Below, piece after piece: positions 8,824 to 17,363 of a stretch of DNA of 64,000 bases. The notes beneath the pieces are model-generated. The model had not been told where the DNA came from. It saw only the letters and a program-made list of their open reading frames with translations, and did not search any database. The position numbers and the translations under genes are program-made. Origin of the DNA: JANMMJ01 sp964543235 (GTDB lineage: Bacteria > Pseudomonadota > Alphaproteobacteria > Rhizobiales > Aestuariivirgaceae); NCBI GenBank assembly GCA_964543235.1, contig CAZIXE010000019.1, positions 1 to 64,000 on the forward strand. The letters run 5' to 3'. Position 1 is the stretch's first letter; each line of letters begins with the position of its first letter.

Positions 8824-9122
8824 AGTGAGTCTCCCTGCGCAATCGGACCGGCCGCCGATGCCAACGGTTTAGGTCGGGCTGCGGCCACGGCCTCCGAGAG
8901 TGCAAACCCCATTGCGATGCGGTCAGGGATGCCATTGCCTGTAGCCAGCTAGCAAAGGAACCGCTACTCCATATGTGACAAACTCACAGAGTCTGCGGCC
9001 GATACTGCTAAACGCTTCGTGTATTCACACCATAACCACCGCGGACTGGCCGGCGTTGATTTCAATCAAGCGGAAATCCCGGTCGCGCGTGGTAGTGGAT
9101 CAACCATCGAGCGGGTTCGCAA
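8824..9122. promoter_or_regulatory. Divergent promoter region, sqr / RND operon
   Basis: This 299-base intergenic region contains no gene. It carries the perfect FNR box listed separately and the inverted repeat TGTGA-5-TCACA at 8974-8988, about 150 bases from the sqr start, whose owner I cannot name. Confidence 0.5.
9056..9069. promoter_or_regulatory. FNR/FixK-type box upstream of the RND operon
   Basis: TTGATTTCAATCAA is an exact match to TTGAT-N4-ATCAA. Its centre is 60 bases from the adaptor-protein ATG, leaving room for a start near 9104 and a short leader. Confidence 0.74.
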
Positions 9123-10118
9123 ATGCACATGTCTGGACTTCGGACAAAGGTTGGCTGTTTGGGCCTCGTGTTCCTTGTTTGGGGAGCCACGCCCAGCCTC
9201 GCCGAGACTCTCACGGCCGAGCTGCGGCCGATTGTCGACGAGAAGGCAGTCTTTGCCACCGTCGAGAGCATCAAGGAGGCGCCGGCGCGCGCCCGCATAG
9301 GTGGGACCGTAACTGAACTGGGAGTGGTGGAGGGAGCCCTGGTCACTGGCGGGGAACGAATTGCTGTCATCGTTGACGACAAGCTTGCCCTGCAGCTGAA
9401 GGCACTCGAAGCACAAATTGCCGCGCTCGACTCGCAGGTGCAGCTGGCCCAGACCGAACTTGAACGTGCCCGGACCCTGTTTGCTGCTGGGACCATTCCA
9501 AAGGCGAGGCTCGACCAGGCCCAGACGGCCGTGGATCTGGCTGTGGGCGAGCTGCGGGCAAGGACCGCCGAGCGCGCCGTGTTGGCGCAGCAGCTGAATG
9601 AAGGTGAGGTCCTCGCACCCACCAGCGGCCGCGTCATCAGTGTGCCGGCAAGCCTTGGTGCCGTGGTACTGCCCGGCGAAACCGTGGCGACCGTCGCGAC
9701 CGAGAACTTCATCCTGCGACTCAGGCTTCCTGAACGCCATGCGCGCTACATAGCGGAGGGCGACGCCGTCATTCTCGGTGCGAGTGATCTTGGCAACAAT
9801 CCCGCCCGGCAAGGCAAGATCGTCAAGGTCTATCCGCTCATCGACAATGGCCGGGTGATCGCCGATGCACAGGTCGAGGGACTGGGCGATTTCTTCGTTG
9901 GCGAACGTGTCCAGGTCATGATTTCCACGACGGAACGCCAGGGCATTGCCGTTCCCCAGTCATTCGTCAGCAATCGATCCGGCGTCGACTACGTCCAGAT
10001 CGAAGGCGTGGGCGAGGTAGCCGTTCTGCGGGGCCGGGCTTTCCGGAGTTCTGACGGCACGGTGATGACCGAAATCCTGACTGGCGTCCGCAACGGCGAT
10101 ACGCTGGTGAAGCCATGA
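9123..10118 (+). CDS. RND efflux periplasmic adaptor (HlyD/MFP family)
   Basis: A 331-residue membrane-fusion protein. It has an N-terminal signal segment (GCLGLVFLVWGATPSLAE), a barrel-sandwich half (RARIGGTVTELGVVEGALVTGGERIAVIVDD), a coiled-coil hairpin around residues 90-160, and the returning lipoyl-like half GEVLAPTSGRVISVPASLGAVVLPGE. It would bridge the inner-membrane RND pump encoded next (ATGA overlap) to an outer-membrane channel, which is not encoded here. A second in-frame ATG two codons later is possible. The substrate is unknown; the sulfide-oxidation neighbour and the FNR box suggest a role under low oxygen. Confidence 0.88.
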   Translation: MHMSGLRTKVGCLGLVFLVWGATPSLAETLTAELRPIVDEKAVFATVESIKEAPARARIGGTVTELGVVEGALVTGGERIAVIVDDKLALQLKALEAQIAALDSQVQLAQTELERARTLFAAGTIPKARLDQAQTAVDLAVGELRARTAERAVLAQQLNEGEVLAPTSGRVISVPASLGAVVLPGETVATVATENFILRLRLPERHARYIAEGDAVILGASDLGNNPARQGKIVKVYPLIDNGRVIADAQVEGLGDFFVGERVQVMISTTERQGIAVPQSFVSNRSGVDYVQIEGVGEVAVLRGRAFRSSDGTVMTEILTGVRNGDTLVKP

Positions 10119-13100
10119 ATCTTGGCATTTCGGGCTATCTGACGCGGGCCTCGATCGCATCGCCGCTGACGCCATTGCTGCTGGTTGCCGCCATCGTACT
10201 AGGCGCATTCGCGCTGGTAACGATCCCGCGCGAGGAAGAGCCGCAGATCAGCGTGCCCATGGTTGACATTCACGTGCGCGCCGATGGCCTCAACGCCAAC
10301 GATGCCGCGGAACTTATCACCAAGCCGCTGGAAACCATCGTCAAGGGTATCGACGCCGTCGAACATGTTTACAGCCAGACCGTTGACGATCGGGTCATCG
10401 TCACCGCGCGTTTTCTGGTCGGAACTGTCGCCGAAGATGCGATCGTCCGCGTCCATGAAAAGGTCCGCGCCAATCTGGATCGCATTCCGCTGGGTATTCC
10501 CGAACCCCTGATCGTCGGGCGGGGCATCAATGATGTCGCCATCGTCGTCGTGACCCTGTCGCCAAAGCCGCGAGCCGCATCACATTGGGACGACAATGGC
10601 CTGTGGAAAGTCGCAAACAAGTTGCAGGCCGAACTTGTCAAGATTCCGGAAATCGGCCTGACCTACATCACCGGGGGACGGCCGGATGAAATAAGAGTTG
10701 AACCTGACCCCGAGAAGCTGGCCCTTTATGGCATCACCCTGCAGCAGCTTGTTGCAAAGATCGAAGGCGCGAACCGATCGTTTCGTGCTGGCACCGTTTC
10801 CGAGGGCGACCGGGCTCTCACTGTCTCGGCGGGTCAGACACTGTCTGGCATCCCCGACATCGGCCTGCTGGTGCTCACGTCGCGGGAGGGGCGGCCCATT
10901 TACGTGCGGGATGTGGCGCGCATTGCCGCCGCCCCCGAGATCGCTTCCTATCGTACCTGGCGGATGGTGAAGGACGAGCCGGCCGGCTGGTCGAAAGTCC
11001 CGGCCGTCAGCCTCGCCCTCGCCAAGCGGCCCGGCGCCAACGCGGTCAGGATCGCTGATGCCATCGTTGAACGCGTGGAAGCCATCAAGGGCCAGCTTGT
11101 TCCCGAAAGCCTCGACGTATCGATATCGCGCAACTATGGCGAGACCGCCAATGAGAAGGCGAATGAGCTGCTCTTTCACCTGGGCCTGGCAACCATATCG
11201 ATCGTCGTCTTGATCGCCTTCGCCATTGGCTGGCGCGAAAGCCTGGTGGTTCTGATTGTAATTCCGACCACGATCCTGCTCACCATGTTCGCTTCCAGCC
11301 TGATGGGCTACACGATCAACCGGGTGAGCCTGTTTGCCCTCATTTTCTCGATCGGTATTCTTGTCGACGATGCGATTGTCGTCATTGAGAATATCGCCAG
11401 ACACTGGGCGATGGATGATGGCCGGTCGCCGGTCCGCGCCGCCATTGAGGCAGTTGCGGAAGTCGGCAATCCGACCATCGTCGCGACCTTGACGGTGGTG
11501 GCAGCGCTCTTGCCCATGCTTTTTGTCTCCGGACTGATGGGCCCCTACATGGCGCCGATCCCGGTGAATGCCTCGGCGGCCATGATCTTTTCCTTTGTCG
11601 TGGCCGTTGTCATTGCGCCCTGGTTGCTGGTCAAGTTTGCCGGAGGGTCGGCCGGTCATGCCCATCATGGCGATGCTGCCGGCGGCCGGCTGGGGCGCAT
11701 CTACCGCGCGGTAGCCCGGCCACTGATCCGGTCGCGCATGCGGTCCTGGTCATTCCTGCTGTTCGTCGGCATTGCGACGCTGGCCTCAACCGCGCTCTTC
11801 TACACCAAGAACGTCACGGTCAAACTGCTGCCATTCGACAACAAGGCCGAGTTTCAGCTGGTCCTGGATTTGCCCGAAGGCAGCACGCTTGAGGCCACCG
11901 AGCGCGTGCTGATGGCCGCCGCGGAACGGCTCAAATCCCTGCCGGAACTGGTGGGCCTGGAGATCAACGCCGGGACCGCGGCGCCCTTCAATTTCAATGG
12001 CCTCGTCAGGCACTACTATCTGCGACAGGGGCCGGAACTGGGTGACATCCAGGTGCAGTTGCTGCCGAAAGCCGGGCGCGACCGCAACAGCCATGACATC
12101 GCATTGGAGGCGCGCCGCCTGTTGGACGGGCTCGACATGCCGGCCGGCAGTTCCTTGAAGCTTGTCGAAGTGCCCCCAGGCCCGCCGGTACTCTCAACGC
12201 TGGTCGCCGAAATCTATGGACCGGACGCCGAGACCCGCCGCGCGGTTGCCGGGGAAGTCGAGAAGCTTTTCCGGCAGGTGCCTTACATTGTCGACGTCGA
12301 CACCTCCTACGGTGCCCGGCGGCCGCGCCTGCGCCTGTCGATCGACCAGGACAGCCTCGAGTATTTCGGTGTGGAGCAGCGCGATGTCTACGATACGGCC
12401 ACTGCGCTGCTCAACGGGGTCGATGTCGGCTATTCCTATCGCGGCGAAGGCCGCTATCCGGTGCGGATATCGGTAAAGCTGCCGGCCTCGGACCGCGTGT
12501 GGTCCGAACGCCTGGCCTCGACCCCCGTTCCGGCCAACGCCCTGCCGGGAAACCGTTCGGTGGTCGAGCTTGGCGATGTTGTAAGTCAGACTGAGGAACT
12601 GAGTTCGTTCACCCTTTTCCGCCGCGATGGCTACGACATCGACATGGTCACAGCCGACCTCGCCGGCGACTTTGAGGCGCCGATCTATGGCATCCTGGCT
12701 GTCAATGAACTCGTGGCCGGTCACGATTGGGGCAGTCTCCCGCCGCCGGCTATCCGCTTTGCCGGCCAGCCCGAAGACGAACGGCAGCCATCACTGTTGT
12801 GGGACGGCGAGTGGGAGATCACCTACGTGACTTTCCGCGACATGGGTGCCGCCTTTGCCCTGGCGATCCTCGGCATCTACTTCCTGGTGGTGGCCCAGTT
12901 CGGCAATTTCCGCCTGCCACTCGTTATCCTCCTGCCGGTCCCCCTGACGCTGATAGGCATTGTCCTCGGCCACTGGCTGTTTGGCGCAGCCTTTACGGCG
13001 ACGTCGATGATCGGTTTCATCGCACTCGCCGGCATCATCGTGCGCAACTCCATCCTGCTCGTCGACTTCATTCAGGAGCGGCGCGGGTCAGGCATGCCGT

Positions 13101-13351
13101 TGCCCGACGTGCTGATCGAGGCGGGTTCCATCCGCTTCAAGCCCATCCTCCTGACCGCGCTGGCCGCCATGATCGGTGCTGCCACCATCCTGCTTGACCC
13201 CATCTTCCAGGGGCTCGCCATATCCCTGTTGTTCGGCTTGCTGTCTTCCACATTGTTGACGGTGCTGGTGATCCCCGCGGTCTACATCTGCCTGCGGGAC
13301 GACCGAGCGCTGGCCGAGGCAGCACCGGCGGGCCCAGGCCGGTCGCCGTAA
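10115..13351 (+). CDS. RND-family efflux permease (AcrB-like)
   Basis: A 1078-residue proton-driven inner-membrane transporter with the RND layout: TM1 near residue 20, a large periplasmic loop, TM2-6 at about 350-520 including SIGILVDDAIVVIENIARH (proton-relay aspartates), a second loop, then TM8-12 at about 910-1060 with FIALAGIIVRNSILLVDF. The N-terminal PREEEPQISVPMVDIHV resembles the multidrug group rather than heavy-metal pumps, which contrasts with the CusA homologue at 22.5 kb. It overlaps the adaptor stop by four bases and its own stop overlaps the ribokinase start, so all three are translationally coupled. Confidence 0.9.
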   Translation: MNLGISGYLTRASIASPLTPLLLVAAIVLGAFALVTIPREEEPQISVPMVDIHVRADGLNANDAAELITKPLETIVKGIDAVEHVYSQTVDDRVIVTARFLVGTVAEDAIVRVHEKVRANLDRIPLGIPEPLIVGRGINDVAIVVVTLSPKPRAASHWDDNGLWKVANKLQAELVKIPEIGLTYITGGRPDEIRVEPDPEKLALYGITLQQLVAKIEGANRSFRAGTVSEGDRALTVSAGQTLSGIPDIGLLVLTSREGRPIYVRDVARIAAAPEIASYRTWRMVKDEPAGWSKVPAVSLALAKRPGANAVRIADAIVERVEAIKGQLVPESLDVSISRNYGETANEKANELLFHLGLATISIVVLIAFAIGWRESLVVLIVIPTTILLTMFASSLMGYTINRVSLFALIFSIGILVDDAIVVIENIARHWAMDDGRSPVRAAIEAVAEVGNPTIVATLTVVAALLPMLFVSGLMGPYMAPIPVNASAAMIFSFVVAVVIAPWLLVKFAGGSAGHAHHGDAAGGRLGRIYRAVARPLIRSRMRSWSFLLFVGIATLASTALFYTKNVTVKLLPFDNKAEFQLVLDLPEGSTLEATERVLMAAAERLKSLPELVGLEINAGTAAPFNFNGLVRHYYLRQGPELGDIQVQLLPKAGRDRNSHDIALEARRLLDGLDMPAGSSLKLVEVPPGPPVLSTLVAEIYGPDAETRRAVAGEVEKLFRQVPYIVDVDTSYGARRPRLRLSIDQDSLEYFGVEQRDVYDTATALLNGVDVGYSYRGEGRYPVRISVKLPASDRVWSERLASTPVPANALPGNRSVVELGDVVSQTEELSSFTLFRRDGYDIDMVTADLAGDFEAPIYGILAVNELVAGHDWGSLPPPAIRFAGQPEDERQPSLLWDGEWEITYVTFRDMGAAFALAILGIYFLVVAQFGNFRLPLVILLPVPLTLIGIVLGHWLFGAAFTATSMIGFIALAGIIVRNSILLVDFIQERRGSGMPLPDVLIEAGSIRFKPILLTALAAMIGAATILLDPIFQGLAISLLFGLLSSTLLTVLVIPAVYICLRDDRALAEAAPAGPGRSP

Positions 13352-14271
13352 TGGCCATTGCCGTCTTTGGCAGCATCAACGTCGACTGGACTGCATATGG
13401 CGCGCGCCTGCCTTTGCCGGGGGAAACGGTGGCGGCGGACCGTTTCAGAAGGTCATTGGGCGGCAAGGGCAGCAACCAGGCCGTGGCGGCTGCCCGGCTA
13501 GGGGCCGCGGTTGAACTCATTGCCAGGACCGGTGCCGACGACAACGGCAAATTCGCCCTGGCCGAGTTGCAGCGGGCGGGCGTGTCCACCCGCCACGTTA
13601 CCATCGCTGCGGGCAGCGCCACCGGCATTGCCCTGATCGCGGTCGCCGCCGACGGCGAGAATGCCATCATGGTGGTGGCAGGCGCCAATGCCGAACTGGG
13701 CGAGGACGATGTCGCCGGCGCGGCCGACACGCTGAGCCGCTGCCGCGTCCTGCTCACCCAGCTCGAAACCCCGCCGCAGGCGGCGATGACCGCCTCGCGC
13801 CTGGCGAAACAGTCCGGCGCCATCGTCATCCATGACCCGGCTCCACCCCCCTATAGCGGCGTCGATGCCGCCCTGTTCGAGGCCGTCGACATCGTCACAC
13901 CCAATGCCATAGAAACCCTGGCCCTGACCGGCATCCATCCGTCTGGCGCGGATGCGGCACTTGCCGCCGCCAGGCGGCTGCGCGACCTCGGTGCTGCCAC
14001 CGCCATCATCAAGATGGGCCCGCGCGGCGCGCTCGTGAGCGGCCCGCAGGCTGAGGCCTTTGTCCCGCCCTTCCCGGTAACGGCCATCGACAGCGTCGGG
14101 GCAGGGGATGCCTTCAACGGCGGACTCGCCTATGCGCTTGACAGCGGCATGCCCCTCATGGCGGCGGTGCGCCTTGCTGCGGCCTGTGGCGCCCTGGCCG
14201 TGACCGCCCGGGGCGCTGCCGATGCCGCACCCGGTCGCGAGGCGGTGCTGGCCCTGCTCGCCGGCCCCTGA
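13351..14271 (+). CDS. rbsK: Ribokinase-like PfkB-family sugar kinase
   Basis: A 306-residue cytoplasmic kinase. The N terminus FGSINVDWTAYGARLPLPGET and SLGGKGSNQAVAAARLG are the sugar-binding PfkB signature 1. DSVGAGDAFNGGLAYAL near residue 250 is signature 2 with the catalytic aspartate and anion hole. Ribokinase phosphorylates D-ribose to ribose 5-phosphate, the precursor of PRPP. Its start shares an A with the RND permease stop (TAATG), so it is the last gene of that operon. With pncB and a phosphoribosyltransferase nearby, a nucleotide-salvage theme is possible. The exact sugar cannot be proved from sequence. Confidence 0.87.
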   Translation: MAIAVFGSINVDWTAYGARLPLPGETVAADRFRRSLGGKGSNQAVAAARLGAAVELIARTGADDNGKFALAELQRAGVSTRHVTIAAGSATGIALIAVAADGENAIMVVAGANAELGEDDVAGAADTLSRCRVLLTQLETPPQAAMTASRLAKQSGAIVIHDPAPPPYSGVDAALFEAVDIVTPNAIETLALTGIHPSGADAALAAARRLRDLGAATAIIKMGPRGALVSGPQAEAFVPPFPVTAIDSVGAGDAFNGGLAYALDSGMPLMAAVRLAAACGALAVTARGAADAAPGREAVLALLAGP

Positions 14272-14283
14272 TCCGGCGGCGTT

Positions 14284-14988
14284 TCAATGGCGCGAGCCCT
14301 TGCCGGGTCCCGATACCGGCGCCGCCGCTTCCGGCTCGGCCGGCGACTGCGCCAGGCCTTCCACGACCTCGGCGTCGCTGAGCGGATGAAAATCGAGATA
14401 ATAGAGGCCGATGGCGATGAACGGCGCGGGCTGGGCCAGGCAATAGACGCGGCCGACCGCATCCTTCAGCGTGGCCACCGTGTCGGCCGGAGCGACGGGG
14501 GTGGCCACCACGATCTCCCTGGGGCCTCGCCGCTTGAGCGCCTTGATCGCCGCCATGACCGTGGTGCCCGTGGCGATGCCGTCATCGACGATGATGACCG
14601 ACCGGTCCGCGATCGCGATGGGCCCGCGGCCCGTCGCATAGGCGCTGCGGCGGCGGGCGATTTCAGCGAGTTCGCGCTGGATCGTGGCCGCGAGATCGGC
14701 CGGCCTGAGCCCGGCCATGCGCATGACGCTGTCGTTGTAGACCACGTCATGCTGCGCCCCGTCGACGATTGCCGCCGCCGCCAGCTCCGGCTGGCTGGGA
14801 ACCCCGATCTTGCGCACCATCAGGAGATCGAGCGGGGCCTTGAGCGCCCGCGCCACCTCGAGCCCGACCGGCACCCCGCCGCGCGGCAGCGCCAGGACGA
14901 CCGGCCGCGTGAACGGCTCCGGCCGCAACAGCTCGGCGAGCTGCCGTCCGGCATCTTCCCGGGTCGCAAACACCACGCCGCGCACCAT
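14284..14988 (-). CDS. Phosphoribosyltransferase-domain protein
   Basis: A 234-residue type I phosphoribosyltransferase fold. The PRPP-binding loop VIIVDDGIATGTTVMAAIKAL (about residues 130-150) is intact, and ALPRGGVPVGLEVARAL precedes it. Members of this stand-alone group act on an unassigned base or as regulators and often sit beside universal stress genes. GGGAGG lies about nine bases before the chosen ATG. Upstream in-frame codons reach through the parS site and are not credible. It is convergent with rbsK (12 bases between stops), and parS site 2 lies 125 bases upstream of the start. Confidence 0.85.
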   Translation of the reverse strand: MVRGVVFATREDAGRQLAELLRPEPFTRPVVLALPRGGVPVGLEVARALKAPLDLLMVRKIGVPSQPELAAAAIVDGAQHDVVYNDSVMRMAGLRPADLAATIQRELAEIARRRSAYATGRGPIAIADRSVIIVDDGIATGTTVMAAIKALKRRGPREIVVATPVAPADTVATLKDAVGRVYCLAQPAPFIAIGLYYLDFHPLSDAEVVEGLAQSPAEPEAAAPVSGPGKGSRH

Positions 14989-15112
14989 GTGAGGCAGCCT
15001 CCCGCCCGCGTCTGGCGGCCATGATTGTCCAGCCGCGCCGGTTTGTCGAGGCGGCAGACGCGCCGCGATTCTGCAAGTGCCGCCAAAAAAATTCTGGCCC
15101 GGCCATGGGAAA

Positions 15113-15128
15113 TGTTTCACGTGAAACA
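15113..15128. other. parS: parS centromere-like site (ParB box) 2
   Basis: TGTTTCACGTGAAACA again, a perfect match to parS, extended to ATGTTTCACGTGAAACAT. It lies 10.7 kb from the first site, upstream of the phosphoribosyltransferase gene and about 160 bases from the operator-like repeat before chaB. Confidence 0.93.
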
Positions 15129-15280
15129 TTTCGGGAATTCCGTGTGAAAACATCCGTTTCGGCCGCCGCGCGACACCCGATTCGACGGCAAAAACCCTGC
15201 AAAGACGCCGCATTTTGCCGCGTGCGACGCGCATTTGACGCCCCTTTCGACGCCTTTTGCGGGCTTGCCGGCGCCAAAAA

Positions 15281-15318
15281 AATAGGTGGATATCCTCCTA
15301 TTTTGTTGCGTATCCTCC
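15281..15318 (+). promoter_or_regulatory. Operator-like motif upstream of chaB
   Basis: A 22-bp palindrome AATAGG-n-GGATATCC-n-CCTATT (15281-15302) overlaps a copy of the motif found at the marR start (15290-15318; two mismatches over 29 nt), including TTTTGTTGCGTATCCTCC. It ends about 26 bases before the chaB ATG, where a repressor would block transcription or initiation. Confidence 0.6.
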
Positions 15319-15344
15319 CTTTCCGGCCGACCAGGGAGCCGCCC

Positions 15345-15551
15345 ATGCCCTATGCCCGCAACGAAGACCTGCCCGCGGCGATCCGCAAGCATCTCCCCGA
15401 ACATGCCCAGGACATCTACCGCGCCGCCTTCAACCACGCCTATGCCGCCCATGCCGGCGACCCGCGCCGCGAAGAGATCGCCCACCGCATCGCCTGGGTG
15501 GCGGTCAAGCGGAACTATGTGAAGGTGGGCGGGCACTGGGTGCCGCGCTAG
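15345..15551 (+). CDS. chaB: ChaB family protein
   Basis: A 68-residue protein MPYARNEDLPAAIRKHLPEH..., with the compact ChaB helical fold and the conserved C-terminal AHRIAWVAVKRNYVK. E. coli ChaB was named as a putative cation-transport regulator, but its function is unsettled. It is a single short gene with its own operator-like palindrome shared with the marR gene at 3.8 kb. A 31-codon copy of its 3' end is found at 20467-20562. The CAGGGAG before the ATG is a reasonable ribosome-binding site. Confidence 0.88.
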   Translation: MPYARNEDLPAAIRKHLPEHAQDIYRAAFNHAYAAHAGDPRREEIAHRIAWVAVKRNYVKVGGHWVPR

Positions 15552-15618
15552 GGGAGACCCCGCGTCAGCGGCCCCGGCGCGAGCGGGCCGCGCCTATAGC
15601 GGCGAGCGCCATGATGAG

Positions 15619-15900
15619 CCGCACAGGCAAACGATCCGGTGAAGTGTTTGCCCGGCGAACGGGTTCGGCAACGCGATCGGCCTGTCCTGGCTCAACGCCC
15701 GCTACGACGACCCCAACCTCGGGCGCTTTCTCTCGCCCGACACCTACGACCCCACCATCCCCGGCGTCGACGTCAACCGTTACGCCTATGCGGGCAATGA
15801 TCCGATCAACAACAGCGATCCGGGTGGCCATGTCACGCTCGCCGAGCAGCAGCGCAAGAACGACATCGAGCACGGCAACACGGCCGGCCCCGGCAAGGGC
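15619..15900 (+). repeat. Rhs core remnant, copy 1 of a duplicated segment
   Basis: Bases 15619-15709 match 17364-17454 with one mismatch, and 15772-15900 match 17608-17736 exactly. The blocks encode the end of the conserved Rhs core and frame two different downstream tips, as expected for recombination-driven tip exchange. Confidence 0.88.
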
Positions 15901-16578
15901 AATGCCATGGGCGGCAGCCTGTCGGGCAGCAATTACAATGGCAGCATGGGCTGGTCCGGCACCGGCGCCAGCCGCCACCTCGTGGTCACCAACTGCTCCA
16001 ACTGCTATGCCGGCAAAGTCACCGTCAGAAGCGCCGGCGCCGGGCATCTGGATGTCCTGGGGCTGGGGTGGGGGAGCCCGGGTGGAAGGGTGGGCAGCAA
16101 TGCCCGCGATTTCCATCACAGCACTATTCAGATCTATCCCGCTGCCTCCGAGCCCTCGATACTCGGCCGGATACCGCTCATTGGTTTCCTGTTTGATTCA
16201 ATCTTCAACGCCACGCCGGCCAATCTTGATGAAGTCGGTCTGATCGGCACCGTTGAGCCACCAAGCGGCCTGGTGTTCGGGACGACGAGTTATGGAAACT
16301 ATATGCACGCTGCGATAGCCGACTGGTTTGCGGAGAACTATCCAGATAGAGATTTTGATTTTAGAGTGCGCCCGGGCCAGACTGGCATAGACATCGAATA
16401 TCTACGTGGTCCGGACCCAGGCTTCAAATACGCCGAAATAAAGCCCAACACTCCGTCCGGTCAGGCCTCGTACCAGTATCAGCTCGGAAACTGGCAGGCG
16501 AAGGGCAAGTACTTGGATGGCAAGATACAGCCTTTGGCCTACGATGAATATGGGAGATTCTATGATCGCTTCCGCTGA
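15643..16578 (+). CDS. Orphan Rhs C-terminal cassette with PD-(D/E)XK-like toxin tip (5'-truncated)
   Basis: The open frame starts after a TGA at 15640 and encodes 311 residues. It begins with the Rhs core end GNAIGLSWLNARYDDPNLGRFLSPD and NRYAYAGNDPINNSDPGG. A variable linker and the tip follow. The tip ends with GIDIEYLRGPDPGFKYAEIKPN, a D...ExK arrangement typical of restriction-endonuclease-fold nucleases, then SYQYQLGNWQAKGKY. No start codon in the core fits well; the first in-frame ATG is at 15907. The cassette is therefore an orphan tip that lost its full-length Rhs protein. The tip itself looks intact and is followed by an overlapping putative immunity gene. The nuclease assignment rests on motif spacing only. 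Confidence 0.7.
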   Translation, partial: SVCPANGFGNAIGLSWLNARYDDPNLGRFLSPDTYDPTIPGVDVNRYAYAGNDPINNSDPGGHVTLAEQQRKNDIEHGNTAGPGKGNAMGGSLSGSNYNGSMGWSGTGASRHLVVTNCSNCYAGKVTVRSAGAGHLDVLGLGWGSPGGRVGSNARDFHHSTIQIYPAASEPSILGRIPLIGFLFDSIFNATPANLDEVGLIGTVEPPSGLVFGTTSYGNYMHAAIADWFAENYPDRDFDFRVRPGQTGIDIEYLRGPDPGFKYAEIKPNTPSGQASYQYQLGNWQAKGKYLDGKIQPLAYDEYGRFYDRFR

Positions 16579-17314
16579 CAAGGTCTGGGATCTGATCAAG
16601 GCGGGTCACTACCTGACTGTCCTGGAGCATCTCCGGCGGCGCGAAAGCCTGTGGACCGATGCGGACTGGCGAGAGGCCGACAGGCTGGGAACGGTTCTGC
16701 TCTGTCTCCGAAGATACGCAGAAGCGGCAGTCGCGTTCCAGAAATCAGAGGAGATGGCTTGCAGGAACCAGTCATTCAGCGAAGGCTTGGTGCTTACACA
16801 CTGGGGCGGCGCTTGCTGGCTGGCCGGCGACAAGATTGAGGCGGTCTCACTTTGGCGGCAATCGGTGCGCGGCATTTCCGACGGCACGTTCACCCGTGCG
16901 GACGCCTCGGGCGGCATCAAGAACGCGTTGCTGCTCTGGTATGGAGGTGTATCGCTGCCGGATGCGGATGCCTCCAAGGACGCAATGAAATTCCTCAAGA
17001 AGGCCTCCAAGCGTGTGCGCGCCAAGAACATGCCGGGGCCCATGGCGGGCTATGTTCTTGGCCACAGGCAGGTTCCTGAAATCCTCAGTGACGCCTGGAG
17101 CACGAGCGACCTAGAGGAACTGCTTGCAAGAGCGAAGGCGGACGTCCTCCTCCGCCGCCGGCTCTGCGCGGTATTGCTGTGCTGGGCCACGGGCGAACGG
17201 CTGGCCGGGAGAGAGTCCGAGACCAGGCGGCTCATGAAACTGTGTGCCGGCATGGAGAACCCGCTGGTGGAAATCGAATGGTTTCTGGCACGCGGCGAAG
17301 CTGAATTGAACTGA
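16562..17314 (+). CDS. Putative immunity protein (helical, TPR-like) for the first Rhs tip
   Basis: A 250-residue soluble protein, almost entirely amphipathic helices (WDLIKAGHYLTVLEHLRRRESLW, RYAEAAVAFQKSEEMACRN, AWSTSDLEELLARAKADVLLRRRLC), with tetratricopeptide-like spacing. It starts 17 bases before the toxin-tip stop, with GGGAG five bases ahead of the ATG, so it is translationally coupled. In Rhs and CDI systems the gene directly after the variable tip encodes its cognate immunity protein, which is the basis for this call. I do not recognise a named family. Confidence 0.68.
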   Translation: MIASADKVWDLIKAGHYLTVLEHLRRRESLWTDADWREADRLGTVLLCLRRYAEAAVAFQKSEEMACRNQSFSEGLVLTHWGGACWLAGDKIEAVSLWRQSVRGISDGTFTRADASGGIKNALLLWYGGVSLPDADASKDAMKFLKKASKRVRAKNMPGPMAGYVLGHRQVPEILSDAWSTSDLEELLARAKADVLLRRRLCAVLLCWATGERLAGRESETRRLMKLCAGMENPLVEIEWFLARGEAELN

Positions 17315-17363
17315 ACGAAGCAGTGAGCCTCCTCGCGCCTGTACCGGCGAGCGTTATGGTGAT

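Noticed and set aside
8974..8988. CRP-type site TGTGA-5-TCACA
   Set aside because: CRP sites have a 6-base spacer; the 5-base spacing and distance from both genes make it doubtful. Noted only as an inverted repeat.
13351..14271. Adenosine kinase or fructokinase as alternatives for the PfkB protein
   Set aside because: The N-terminal FGSINVD and GGKGSNQAVAAARLG segments fit ribokinase best, though the sugar is not proven.
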